The notes: generated from the letters alone by a model not told the origin. Positions 53,412 through 64,000 are shown, counted from the stretch's first letter. The stretch is DNA of 64,000 nt from Granulicella sp. 5B5 (GCF_014083945.1 NZ_CP046444.1:1674001-1738000); one strand, 5' to 3'. Numbers and translations are program-made.

Positions 53412-54026
53412 ATGCCATCTCATACAGTCGAACGCGGTGTATTACGGGCGCGCCTTATCGAGGTGGCAGGCAAACTGCTGACCAGCGAAGGCTATGAAGC
53501 ACTCTCGATGCGCCGTGTCGCACAGGAAGCCGGCTGCTCGCAGATGGCGGTCTACAGGCACTTCGCCAATAAGGAAGCACTGACCCAGCATCTGTGCTCG
53601 ATGCTCTATACAGATTTTGTCGTTAGAGTAAGCCGTGAGATGGAGATCGCCGAAGATCCCTGGGAGAAGCTGAGGCTCTTTATCGTCGCGTTGATTCGAT
53701 TTGCGACTCGCTATCCGGACCACTACTCCCTAGTCTTTCTGGTGCGGCACTCCAATCCCGAAGTGGTAGCGGATCGTGAGCGGTTGGGAGCAGAATTTCT
53801 TCGCAAAGTTCGCGAGATCGTCCGGGGAGTTCTTCCCGCCGAGGTTGACGACGTGACGGTCAACATGCGGCTCAGGCAAGTAGTTGCTTGCCTGCATGGG
53901 ACCGCAGCTCTGCTGATTGCCCACCCAAAGGCCTACGATCTTACCCGGCAGAGGGCAATTGACGACGTGGAAGCCACGTTCCGGAAGCTGCTGCTGCCCG
54001 AAGAAGCCGCCGGCGCTCAGCCATAA
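53412..54026 (+). CDS. TetR-family repressor of the adjacent efflux operon
   Basis: A 204-aa regulator with an N-terminal TetR helix-turn-helix (LIEVAGKLLTSEGYEALSMR, then VAQEAGCSQMAVYRHFANKE) and an all-helical ligand/dimer domain (LRLFIVALIRFATRYPDHYS). ATG at 53412 with AAAGGG is favoured over GTG at 53394. Divergence from the TolC/YtcA/HlyD/FUSC operon with shared operator candidates implies local drug-responsive repression. Confidence 0.87.
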   Translation: MPSHTVERGVLRARLIEVAGKLLTSEGYEALSMRRVAQEAGCSQMAVYRHFANKEALTQHLCSMLYTDFVVRVSREMEIAEDPWEKLRLFIVALIRFATRYPDHYSLVFLVRHSNPEVVADRERLGAEFLRKVREIVRGVLPAEVDDVTVNMRLRQVVACLHGTAALLIAHPKAYDLTRQRAIDDVEATFRKLLLPEEAAGAQP

Positions 54027-54118
54027 CCTTGCAGGGGAGAATGCTTTAGAACGATTCTAGAACTGCCTTCATCGCCCAAGTGTCATGTATTGGTCGAGCT
54101 CTGCCGATTTATGGGGGA

Positions 54119-54799
54119 TCAATCCGTTTGCGGCATTTTGCCGATATGGGTTAGCAGAAAGGAAGGGTTCGCAGGAAAATTGAAGATGTGCTTTTGGAGA
54201 AGCTCGCCCGCTCGCTTGCCGTCTCCCTGTTCCAGTGCTTCGATGATCTTCCAGTGGGCTTCCTGCGCAGTGGTCAAATTGATGTTGCTTCTCCTCAACC
54301 ACATCTGGAGCCGGACTTCAAAGGCCAGCGAGTTCCAGGTGCGGAGCAGGATACGGTTGGATGCACCCTCTACGATCAGGCGATGAAAGTTCACATCGTG
54401 GCGAGCGTAGGCCGTCACGTCCTTCCGGTGGGCTGCGTCGAGGATAGCCGAAGCGGTCTTCTCTAAAGTAGCGACCGAGCCTTTGAAGTATGGTGCAGCG
54501 AGTTGGCCGGCAAGATCCTCGAGCATGGCGCGGACCATATACGCCTCACGGATGTCCTGCGGGGTGACCTCTCGAACACGTGTTCCCTTATAGGGCTCCG
54601 TCACTACTAATTCGAGCCCTTCCAGTTCACAAAGGGCCTCGCGGACAGGCCCCTGACTCGTATTCAACTCCCGTGCAATGTGCAGTTCGATAAGGCGCGT
54701 CCCGGGGGGGAGTTCACCGCTCATGATCCTTCGTAGAAGGTCCTGCTTGACTCGGTCAGCCATGGAGTCGCGGTGCAGAGAGCGCTCTTTACTTGCCAT
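54119..54799 (-). CDS. GntR-family regulator with FCD domain (FadR subfamily)
   Basis: A 226-aa regulator. The winged helix-turn-helix is VKQDLLRRIMSGELPPGTRL with LNTSQGPVREALCELEGLEL and the FCD domain spans about 85-215. Putative metal/ligand residues are Asp and His in HDVNFHRLIVEGASN and His in AHWKIIEALEQGD. It is divergent from the RND operon at 55111, and its own upstream region carries a duplicated palindrome, so it probably controls both. Confidence 0.87.
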   Translation of the reverse strand: MASKERSLHRDSMADRVKQDLLRRIMSGELPPGTRLIELHIARELNTSQGPVREALCELEGLELVVTEPYKGTRVREVTPQDIREAYMVRAMLEDLAGQLAAPYFKGSVATLEKTASAILDAAHRKDVTAYARHDVNFHRLIVEGASNRILLRTWNSLAFEVRLQMWLRRSNINLTTAQEAHWKIIEALEQGDGKRAGELLQKHIFNFPANPSFLLTHIGKMPQTD

Positions 54800-55110
54800 G
54801 AGAGCCGATTATAAATAATCTGCGACGTTTAGGATTATCAATAATCTATAGTCTAGCGGCTCGTTCCAGGTCCTGAGGTCCCGTTGCAGACAACTGCCGG
54901 TCTGGCACCAGCAAAAGCGTCAGGCGTTGCCCATTCGCGTATGGCGTAAGACGTAGGACCACAGTCAAGAGAAGGCATAGACCAGGACCGCACGTCGACA
55001 TGCAGTCCCTGACCCCACCCATCCCGATCGCCCCTCAGATGCTCTTCGGCGGAGCGACCGGCGAAGACGATTGATGCAGCACCTCATTACGTGACAGAAG
55101 GAACTCGGCT
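54800..55110. promoter_or_regulatory. GntR/RND divergent regulatory region
   Basis: There is no gene. Two palindromes of the form GATTAT-NN-ATAATC lie at 54807-54820 and 54833-54846, 26 bp centre to centre, immediately upstream of the GntR start at 54799. They are strong candidates for the GntR operator. The rest, toward the RND start, shows no clear element except AAGGAA before the ATG at 55111. Confidence 0.55.
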
Positions 55111-58100
55111 ATGTGGATTGTCAAACTTGCACTAAATCGTCCCTACACCTTTGTAGTCGCCGCCATCCTGATTCTGCTGTTGGGTGCCTCATCCATTGCG
55201 ACCATGCCGACCGACATTCTGCCGAACATCGACATCCCTGTCATCACGGTTGTCTACGATTACCGTGGCCTGCAGGCGCAGGAGATGGAACAGCGCATTA
55301 CGACCTTCAATGAATTCATCATGTCGACGGTGAGTGATGTGAAGTCGATCGATTCGCAGACTGTTCGCGGCTATGCCGTCCTGATGATTTACTTTCAGCC
55401 GCAGGTGCATATCGATGCTGCCATCGCGCAGGTGGGCGCGGCCACGCAGTCGATCCGCTTTCGCTTTCCTCCCGGCGTGAACCCGCCGTGGGTGCTTCGC
55501 TTCAGCGCCTCGACGGTGCCGATCTATCAACTTGCACTCTCCAGCGACTCTCTGTCGCAGTCGGCGTTATACGACTATGGCATCTTCCGGGTGCGGCAAA
55601 AAATATCGGTCGTTCCAGGCACAATGCTCGAAGCGCCTCATGGCGGCGTGGTACGGCAGATCATGGTGGACCTGAACCAGCAGGAGTTGCTGGCGAAGGA
55701 TCTAACGCCGATGGATGTGGAAGAAGCCCTCTCGGCGCAGGACGTGACCATGCCCACCGGCACGATCAAAATCGGAGGGCGCGAGTATGGTTCGAGTCTG
55801 AATAATAGCCCAACCGATGCGTTGGACTTGAATAATGTTCCGGTCAAGGTCGTCGGCAACTCGGTAATCTTTATGCGTGATGTTGCGCATGTACGTGATG
55901 GCTGGATGGTGCAGCAGAACGTCGTCCGTGCCAATGGCAAACCATCGGTACTGCTACCCATCTACCGGAGTGGTTCCGTATCGACACTCTCGATCATCAA
56001 TCAGATCAAGAACAATATCCTTCCTGCCGTTCGAGCGGCCGCCCCAAAGGGCATGACGATCAAGGGGCTGTTCGATCAGTCGGTGTTTGTCCGGGCGGCG
56101 ATCGAGGGGGTGTTGCGCGAGGCGGTCATCGCCTCGTTCCTGACGGCGCTCATGATCCTGGTCTTCTTGGGAAGCTGGCGCAGTACATTGATTATTGCGA
56201 TCTCGATCCCGCTCTCCATTCTGAGTTCCATCATTGTCCTGAATGCGCTCGGGGAGACACTGAATACGATGACCCTGGGAGGTCTGGCGCTGGCCGTCGG
56301 CATTCTGGTCGACGATGCAACCGTCACAATCGAGAATATCCATCGCCATATGGACGGCAATTCGCTCTATGACGCCGTGCTCCAGGGCGCGTCGGAGATC
56401 GCAGTGCCGACGTTTGTATCGACGATGACCATCTGCATCGTTTTCGTCTCCGTCATCTTTCTTACCGGGCCGGCGAAGTATCTATTCACGCCGATGGCGC
56501 TGGCCGTTGTGTTTGCGATGCTGGCTTCCTACATTCTCTCCCGCACGCTTGTGCCGACGCTGGTCAACCACATGCTGGCGGGCGAGGTCCATTACTCAGT
56601 GGAGGCCTCCGACCACACGGCCGAGGAGCCGCGGCCGTCCTGGTTCGAGAGCTTCAACGACCGATTCAATGCAGGCTATCTGCGGATGCAGACCTACTAC
56701 ACAGAGTTGCTGCACCGGTTCATCGAGCACCGGCGGACGGCTCTGATTGCATGTGCCTGCGTGATGGCAACAGCGTTTCTATTGCTGCCTTTCATCGGAC
56801 GCGATTTCTTCCCCAGTGTGGATACCGGCCAGTTCCGCCTGCATGTACGCGCCATGCCGGGAACCCGGATTGAGCAATCGACTGTACTCCTCAGCCAGGT
56901 GGAGCAGAAGATCCGGGATGTTGTTCCGGCGAACCAGCTTGACCTGATCCTTGACGATATCGGGCTTCCCCAGGACCCGATCAGCTTCACGTTCGGATTT
57001 ACACCGAATATAGGAGCCTTCGATGGCGAGATCCTCGTTTCGCTGAACAAGAACCATGCTGCAACGCAGACTTATATCGAGCAACTGCGCAAGGTGCTGC
57101 CAAAAGCCTTCCCCTCGATGACGTTTTACTTCGAGCCTGCTGACATGGTGACGCGGATTCTGGACTTTGGCGTGACGGCACCGATCGATGTCCAGGTACA
57201 AGGCACGGATGCAGGAAACTTCGATGTCGCACGTGATCTTCGAGAGAAGATTGCAGCAATACCGGGTGCAGCGGATGTTCATCTGCAACAGGTGATGGAC
57301 AGCCCCACGTTCAAGATTAACGTAGATCGAACGCGCGCGGCGCAGTTTGGATTGACCCAGCAGGATGTGGCCAACAGCTTGTTTGTGTCGATGGCTTCGG
57401 GCTATGCCGTGGCTCCAAACTTCTGGGCCGATCCAAAGATGGGTCTCACCTATACGGTCACAGCGCAGACGCCGCAATACCGCCTGGACTCGCTGAACAC
57501 GTTGAAGAACACACCGATCCCCATCAGGACGATTCCTAACCGCACAGAGACGCTGGGCAACATGGCTACGATCACTCCATCGTTCGAGCCAATCGTCATC
57601 AACCATCACAACGTGCAGAGGGTCTACGATGTGCTGCTCAACACCCAGGACACAGACCTCGGAACCATTGCAAAGCGGGTCCAGCGAGTCGTCGATGAGG
57701 AACAGAAAAAGCTTCCTGCCGGCAACGTCATCGAGGTGCGTGGACAGGTGGAGAGCATGAACGAGGCGTTCGCGCGCCTGGGCATCGGGTTGGTCTTCGC
57801 GGCGATTCTGGTGTACCTGCTGATGGTGGTCAATTATCAGAGCTGGCTCGATCCGTTCATCATCATCTGCGCCCTTCCCGGGGCTTTCTGTGGCATCGTC
57901 TGGGCCCTGTTCCTGACGCAAACGACCTTCAGTGTTCCGAGTCTGATGGGAGCTATTATGTCCATCGGCGTTGCGACGGCAAACTCCATTCTGCTGGTGA
58001 CCTTTGCCAAGGAACAGACCGAACGCGGTCTCACGGCACTTGAAGCTGCTGTCTCCGCAGGCTCCACACGCCTACGGCCCATCATCATGACGGCCTTCGC

Positions 58101-58287
58101 GATGATCGTCGGCATGCTGCCGATGGCCCTTGGGCTGGGTGAGGGTGGCGAGCAGAACGCGCCGCTGGCACGCGCTGTCATCGGCGGCTTGTCGATGGCC
58201 ACGTTCGCCACGCTCTTTTTTGTTCCTTTGATGTACAGCCTCATACACGGAAGAAACGAAGTCATGGAAGAGGAGAACGCACAATGA
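55111..58287 (+). CDS. RND efflux permease, island copy
   Basis: A 1058-aa RND antiporter paralogous to the gene at 536 (same N-terminus MWIVKLALNRPYTFVV). Proton-relay Asp401-Asp402 lie in GILVDDATVTIENIHRHM. The AcrB Lys940 position is Ala957 (VATANSILLVTFAKE). Two large periplasmic domains lie at about 40-330 and 550-850. AAGGAA precedes the ATG. Its stop overlaps the adaptor start as ATGA. It probably exports drugs or phenolics under control of the divergent GntR protein; the substrate is unknown. Confidence 0.93.
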   Translation: MWIVKLALNRPYTFVVAAILILLLGASSIATMPTDILPNIDIPVITVVYDYRGLQAQEMEQRITTFNEFIMSTVSDVKSIDSQTVRGYAVLMIYFQPQVHIDAAIAQVGAATQSIRFRFPPGVNPPWVLRFSASTVPIYQLALSSDSLSQSALYDYGIFRVRQKISVVPGTMLEAPHGGVVRQIMVDLNQQELLAKDLTPMDVEEALSAQDVTMPTGTIKIGGREYGSSLNNSPTDALDLNNVPVKVVGNSVIFMRDVAHVRDGWMVQQNVVRANGKPSVLLPIYRSGSVSTLSIINQIKNNILPAVRAAAPKGMTIKGLFDQSVFVRAAIEGVLREAVIASFLTALMILVFLGSWRSTLIIAISIPLSILSSIIVLNALGETLNTMTLGGLALAVGILVDDATVTIENIHRHMDGNSLYDAVLQGASEIAVPTFVSTMTICIVFVSVIFLTGPAKYLFTPMALAVVFAMLASYILSRTLVPTLVNHMLAGEVHYSVEASDHTAEEPRPSWFESFNDRFNAGYLRMQTYYTELLHRFIEHRRTALIACACVMATAFLLLPFIGRDFFPSVDTGQFRLHVRAMPGTRIEQSTVLLSQVEQKIRDVVPANQLDLILDDIGLPQDPISFTFGFTPNIGAFDGEILVSLNKNHAATQTYIEQLRKVLPKAFPSMTFYFEPADMVTRILDFGVTAPIDVQVQGTDAGNFDVARDLREKIAAIPGAADVHLQQVMDSPTFKINVDRTRAAQFGLTQQDVANSLFVSMASGYAVAPNFWADPKMGLTYTVTAQTPQYRLDSLNTLKNTPIPIRTIPNRTETLGNMATITPSFEPIVINHHNVQRVYDVLLNTQDTDLGTIAKRVQRVVDEEQKKLPAGNVIEVRGQVESMNEAFARLGIGLVFAAILVYLLMVVNYQSWLDPFIIICALPGAFCGIVWALFLTQTTFSVPSLMGAIMSIGVATANSILLVTFAKEQTERGLTALEAAVSAGSTRLRPIIMTAFAMIVGMLPMALGLGEGGEQNAPLARAVIGGLSMATFATLFFVPLMYSLIHGRNEVMEEENAQ

Positions 58288-59522
58288 CGTCCACTGCTAC
58301 CAACACCAATCCGCCTCGCAGGCAGACCGCTCGCATTGTCGGTGCCGTCGTTCTGCTGGGGGTTCTGCTGGCAATCGGGATTGTCCCTCGCGTCATCAGA
58401 GGCCGGGAGGCGAGAGATGTCGTTCAGGCCAGTACCGTACTGCTTCCCGAGGTCACTGTCGTCCACCCGGAGCTTGCTCCGGCTAAGTCTTCTGTCTCTC
58501 TGCCGGGAAACCTGCTGCCCCTGTACAGCGCCTCTATCTTCGCGCGCACGAGTGGCTATGTCGAGAAACGCTTTGTTGATATCGGATCGCATGTGAAGGC
58601 GGGACAGGTACTGGCCATTATTGCGACGCCGGAGGTCGATCAGCAACTGAACCAGGCCCGCGCCGATGTCCTTCAGGCAGCGGCTGCAGTGGAGCAATCG
58701 AAGGCTGCGCTCGAGCAAGCCCAGGCAAATCTCGACATCGCGCGCATCACCCGCAACCGCTACACTCCACTGATTAAGAGGCATGCCGTAACGCAGCAAG
58801 CCCTCGACGAGGCCGATGCGGCTTTCAACGCACGTACAGCCGATGCATCGGCAGCGCGCGCGAACATCGACGTAACCGAGGCAAGCCTGAAGTCGAAGCA
58901 GGCCAACGTGGAGCGCTTGAGCGCGTTGAAGGGGTTCGATCGCATCGTTGCCCCCTTTGAAGGGGTCATCACGAGCCGCAATATCGAGCAGGGCGATCTT
59001 GTAAACGATGGAAGCAATGGTGGCGCGAAGAGCTTGTTCAGTGTTGCGCAGAGTGATGTGCTTCGTGTGCAGGTCGAGGTGCCACAGTCGGATGCGCTGG
59101 CCATCAAGGCAGGGCAGCAGGCCACGCTTACTGTGCAGGAGAGGCCTGGCCGCCGCTACATCGCCACGGTCACGCGCAGCGCAGAGTCGGTCGATCTGGC
59201 GGCTCGAACGATGCTCACGGAGGTCCAGGTGGACAACCATGACGGTTCGCTCCTGCCTGGCATGTACGGCCAAGTGAGCTTCGACGTTGCCGCCAGCGGG
59301 CCGTCACTGATCATTCCATCGACCGCTCTGGTCATCGATAAAAACGGGATGCACGTCGTTTCAGTGTCGGCCGACAGCCGCGTTCACTTTATCCCCGTCA
59401 ATATTGGCCAGGACCAGGGCGCGCAGGTCGAGATCTCCCAGGGACTGCACGGCGGAGAGACCCTGGTCAGCAACCCGAGCGATCTGCTGAGCGACGGACA
59501 GAAGGTCTCGCTTGCGCAGTAA
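58284..59522 (+). CDS. RND efflux periplasmic adaptor, island copy
   Basis: A 412-aa membrane-fusion protein with anchor IVGAVVLLGVLLAIGIVPRV, the first lipoyl half YVEKRFVDIGSHVKAGQVLA, a coiled hairpin (about 120-190), the second half IVAPFEGVITSRNIEQGDLV and a barrel/MP domain (TRSAESVDLAARTMLTEVQV). Unlike the adaptor at 3788 it lacks the Gly/Ser-rich insertion. Coupled to the permease by a 4-nt overlap. The channel gene begins 46 nt after its stop. Confidence 0.92.
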   Translation: MTSTATNTNPPRRQTARIVGAVVLLGVLLAIGIVPRVIRGREARDVVQASTVLLPEVTVVHPELAPAKSSVSLPGNLLPLYSASIFARTSGYVEKRFVDIGSHVKAGQVLAIIATPEVDQQLNQARADVLQAAAAVEQSKAALEQAQANLDIARITRNRYTPLIKRHAVTQQALDEADAAFNARTADASAARANIDVTEASLKSKQANVERLSALKGFDRIVAPFEGVITSRNIEQGDLVNDGSNGGAKSLFSVAQSDVLRVQVEVPQSDALAIKAGQQATLTVQERPGRRYIATVTRSAESVDLAARTMLTEVQVDNHDGSLLPGMYGQVSFDVAASGPSLIIPSTALVIDKNGMHVVSVSADSRVHFIPVNIGQDQGAQVEISQGLHGGETLVSNPSDLLSDGQKVSLAQ

Positions 59523-59568
59523 TCAGAGGAACCGGGATGAGAGGCAAAGCCACGACTGGAGCAACATC

Positions 59569-61011
59569 ATGAATCGATCTCTTCCATTCATTCCAGCAGC
59601 AGCGCTGCTGTTGCTGACGGGCTGCATGGTCGGGCCAAAGTATAAACGGCCCGCCGCCATCATGACGCCCTCCTTCAAGGAGGCCGCAGGGGCTGGATGG
59701 AGACCCGGACAGCCCAGCGATCAGACCCTGAAGGGTAACTGGTGGCGCATGTACCAGGACCCGCAACTCGATGCCCTCGAAGCGCAGGTGGATGATGCCA
59801 ACCAGACCCTCAAGATCGCTGCAGCGAACTTTCGCGCCGCACGCGCAGCCATCGGATTCGCGCGCTCGAACGAGGCCCCGACAGTGGGTGTGGGTGCAAG
59901 TGCGGGTACGGTCCGGGAGTCGGCCAACCAGCCCTACTTCCTGACCAACCTCGCCAACAATGGCGGAGGAGATTTCTCTTCACCGATCGATCTCAACTAT
60001 GAGATCGATCTATGGGGACGCATTCGCCGCGGTGTCACATCTGCCCGGGAACAGGCGCAGGCAAGCGCTGCTGATATGGAAAGCGTGCGGCTGAGTCTTC
60101 ACGCGGAGTTGGCAACAGACTACTTCGGCCTGCGCAGCGACGACGGGCAAGAGAAGTTGCTCGACGATACGATCAAGGCCTACACGGACGCGCTGCAGCT
60201 AACCCATGACCGCTTCGACGGAGGGCTGGCGCTTTCGTCCGACGTAACTCAGGCAGAGGCGCAACTGGATCAGGCACGCGTCCAACGCACCGACGCCGAG
60301 GTCCAACGCACCCAGTACGAACATGCTATCGCGGTGCTGGTCGGCAAGCCGCCAGCTGCGCTAACGATTCCCCGGAGTCCGATTGACATTCAAGCGCCGC
60401 AGGTGCCATCCATTCCAGCGGTAGTGCCATCCGCTTTGTTGGAGCGGCGTCCGGACATCGCCGCTGACGAGCGCCGCATGGCCTCGGCTAACGAGCAGAT
60501 TGGAATCGCGCAGGCAGCCTATTATCCGACCCTGTCTCTCAGCGGACTTGCCGGCATGGAAGGAACTTCCGCGTTGAACTGGTTTACCTGGCCGAGTCGC
60601 TTCTGGGCCGTCGGGCCTTCTGTTTCAGAGACTATCTTCGACGGAGGCAGGCGACATGCGGCCTCCAACAGCGCACGAGCCAACTACGACGCAGCCGTCG
60701 CAACCTACCGGCAGACGACACTTCAGGCGTTCCAGCAGGTGGAAGACAATCTGGCTGCGCTGCGGTTATTGAATACGGAAAGAGAACAGCAGCATCGTGC
60801 TACTGCTGCATCCCTCCAGTCCCTTGACACCTTCAAGGCTCGCTATGAGGGCGGTGTCGAACTCTATCTGGACGTAGTCGTCTCGCAGACGGAAGCACTC
60901 GGCAATCAGAGAAATGATATTGAGCTCATGCGGCGGCAACTCGATGCCAGCGTCCTGTTGATCAAGGCCCTCGGAGGAGGATGGGATGTGCACCAGCTAC
61001 CCAACTTATAG
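59569..61011 (+). CDS. RND outer-membrane lipoprotein channel (NodT family)
   Basis: A 480-aa outer-membrane factor with lipobox LLLLTGC, the NodT-type start MVGPKYKRPA and the WWRMYQDPQLDALEAQVDDA segment. Repeats follow around YEIDLWGRIRRGVTSAREQA and LLERRPDIAADERRMASANE. ATG at 59569 with GGAG is chosen over 59512 because only it gives a lipoprotein signal. Third gene of the island RND operon. Confidence 0.9.
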   Translation: MNRSLPFIPAAALLLLTGCMVGPKYKRPAAIMTPSFKEAAGAGWRPGQPSDQTLKGNWWRMYQDPQLDALEAQVDDANQTLKIAAANFRAARAAIGFARSNEAPTVGVGASAGTVRESANQPYFLTNLANNGGGDFSSPIDLNYEIDLWGRIRRGVTSAREQAQASAADMESVRLSLHAELATDYFGLRSDDGQEKLLDDTIKAYTDALQLTHDRFDGGLALSSDVTQAEAQLDQARVQRTDAEVQRTQYEHAIAVLVGKPPAALTIPRSPIDIQAPQVPSIPAVVPSALLERRPDIAADERRMASANEQIGIAQAAYYPTLSLSGLAGMEGTSALNWFTWPSRFWAVGPSVSETIFDGGRRHAASNSARANYDAAVATYRQTTLQAFQQVEDNLAALRLLNTEREQQHRATAASLQSLDTFKARYEGGVELYLDVVVSQTEALGNQRNDIELMRRQLDASVLLIKALGGGWDVHQLPNL

Positions 61012-61415
61012 ATGCCGGTGCGCGCTTTAAATACCAAAGGCTTCCGGAGCATGGGTAGCTCAGGCAGGCGTGTTGGTTGTCCGTTGACAATCAGCGGCAT
61101 AGAAGAGCCTCCTCGGGTGCGCCGCGCGAGAGCCAACGAGGAGAATCGCTCAATGCATGATCTGGATGAGCCAAAAAGTTGGTGCAAACGCGACCTGCTT
61201 GCAGCGGTTTGAGGCAATGGGAAGAGCAGGATGTGCGCTTGATGCGTGACGATCCCTGCTGGGCGTCTGCATGGCTGCAATCGGCGTCGTGACGGGGTAT
61301 AGATATGAAGTATCGGAATCAACCTCCGTATAAAGAGGTTAACTCTGGTGGCGGTACAAAGTTGGTACAGTTCGTCTGTACCGCCTGCAAGTCTATGATT
61401 TATAAGTAAATAAAA
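61012..61415. other. Right edge of the candidate island, non-coding
   Basis: No convincing gene; a 66-codon plus-strand frame starting at 61012 has no family features. The last 100 bp hold stacked inverted repeats: AACCTC/GAGGTT (61321-61340) and GGCGGTACA/TGTACCGCC (61350-61358 and 61377-61385), with an internal GGTACA at 61365, resembling recombinase arm sites. Confidence 0.45.
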
Positions 61416-61479
61416 TGGTGGCCAGAGACGGGATCGAACCGCCGACGCCGGCTTTTTCAGAGCCGCGCTCTATCCACTG
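61416..61479 (-). pseudogene. 5'-truncated tRNA-Phe (GAA)
   Basis: On the minus strand it has CAGTGGATAGAGC (3' part of the D arm), anticodon stem CGGCT/AGCCG with loop CTGAAAA (anticodon GAA), T arm GGCGG-TTCGATC-CCGTC, acceptor 3' strand TCTGGCC, discriminator A and encoded CCA. The 5' acceptor strand and D-stem 5' side are absent, replaced by unrelated sequence from 61480. It cannot fold as a working tRNA. Confidence 0.75.
61418..61444. repeat. Proximal attachment-site copy (27-bp direct repeat)
   Basis: Identical to 48429-48455. Here it is continuous with the tRNA-Phe fragment, as expected for the tRNA-side junction of an integrated element. Confidence 0.7.
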
Positions 61480-61775
61480 TTCAAGTTGATTGTTTGCCCT
61501 ACCTGAGCGTCGTTGTCCCTACCGCTATAGGCGGGTGGTAAACCGCGATACTTGCCTCCCAAATGCCTCACTTTATAGCCGATAGGGGTAAGGCTTAGGT
61601 AATTCGCGTTGCTCCATCTCTGGTGATTTGTTGTAGCGGCAAGTGAGATTGTGGCAAGAAGCCGATGAACCGTGACAACCCAAAGAGCACGGCCGTCCTC
61701 TTTCAGCATTTGCTTCCAGATATTTCACTTTATGCTTTCGATATTTCAACTTTTGCTTCCAGCTACAGCGGGGGA
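61480..61775. repeat. Non-coding region with short tandem repeat next to gyrB
   Basis: No recognised gene; a 79-codon minus-strand frame (61470-61709) lacks family features. At 61709-61764 there are about 2.5 imperfect units of 20-22 bp built on TTTGCTTCCAGATATTTCA. They follow the gyrB stop on the minus strand. Confidence 0.45.

Positions 61776-64000
<2,225 letters not shown>

Larger units (their letters stand above)
48429..61444. mobile_element. Candidate 13-kb efflux genomic island at a tRNA-Phe site
   Basis: It is bounded by 27-bp direct repeats of the tRNA-Phe 3' end, with the larger tRNA fragment at the right end. Cargo is two complete efflux systems with dedicated regulators: ytcA/mdtNOP type with TetR, and RND type with GntR. 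Inverted repeats with GGTACA/TGTACC arms lie at the right end. No integrase or transposase gene is present, so it would be immobile now or mobilised in trans. Confidence 0.55.

Noticed and set aside
61012-61212. 66-codon plus-strand frame after the NodT-type channel gene
   Set aside because: Composition unlike protein, no start signal; treated as non-coding island edge.
61470-61709. 79-codon minus-strand frame overlapping the tRNA fragment
   Set aside because: It overlaps the tRNA remnant and has no recognisable domain, though an integrase relic cannot be excluded.

Overview
The window is GC-rich chromosomal DNA from a Gram-negative soil-type bacterium. I infer Acidobacteriota (family Acidobacteriaceae, near Granulicella, Terriglobus or Edaphobacter). 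The grounds are two adjacent TIGR03435 soil-associated proteins, TonB-type proteins with carboxypeptidase-regulatory-like N-termini, many secreted hydrolases, and frequent GTG/TTG (and one apparent CTG) starts with good ribosome-binding sites. The assignment rests on family content only.

Layout. 1-7240: a damaged small secreted-protein gene, then an RND efflux operon (permease, adaptor, outer-membrane channel) closed by a bidirectional terminator. 7259-14110: typA, then a cluster of circularly permuted ATP-grasp, nucleoside hydrolase, alpha-E protein and transglutaminase. 14111-19708: a DprE1/DprE2-like pair, another SDR, a polysaccharide deacetylase, rplT/rpmI without infC, and a HAD phosphatase. 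19709-30503: carboxypeptidase-regulatory-like protein, VOC protein, two TIGR03435 proteins, secreted GH42 beta-galactosidase, small membrane and cytosolic proteins, an L,D-transpeptidase lipoprotein, and a WYL regulator with a VOC partner. 30605-39121: dnaB, a class V aminotransferase, a beta-barrel protein, yqeY, then a candidate metal-response unit: a 10-cysteine 26-aa peptide, an ECF sigma factor with a Cys-rich tail, and a His/Met-rich envelope protein. A Tat-exported amidase preceded by a broken sigma-factor gene follows.

39934-48282: a metal-acquisition region. One operon has a siderophore-type TonB receptor and a PepSY membrane protein. A second group has a cysteine-free S4 ribosomal protein paralogue, a second TonB receptor, a small CxCxCxH protein and a secreted CbiX-like chelatase. 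A leader element of about 43 nt occurs three times here, each 40-70 nt before a coding start. A frameshifted antitoxin-like gene marks the end.

48429-61444: a candidate 13-kb efflux island bounded by a 27-bp direct repeat that is the 3' end of tRNA-Phe. It carries a ytcA/mdtNOP-type operon with a divergent TetR regulator, then a GntR/FCD regulator with a complete RND operon, each with palindromic operator candidates. At its right edge lie a 5'-truncated tRNA-Phe and clustered inverted repeats; no integrase gene is visible. The window ends inside gyrB.

The strongest candidates for undescribed biology are the Cys-rich peptide/sigma unit, the three-copy leader element with the zinc-free S4 locus, and the tRNA-bounded efflux island. 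I saw no CRISPR array, rRNA gene or intact tRNA gene.
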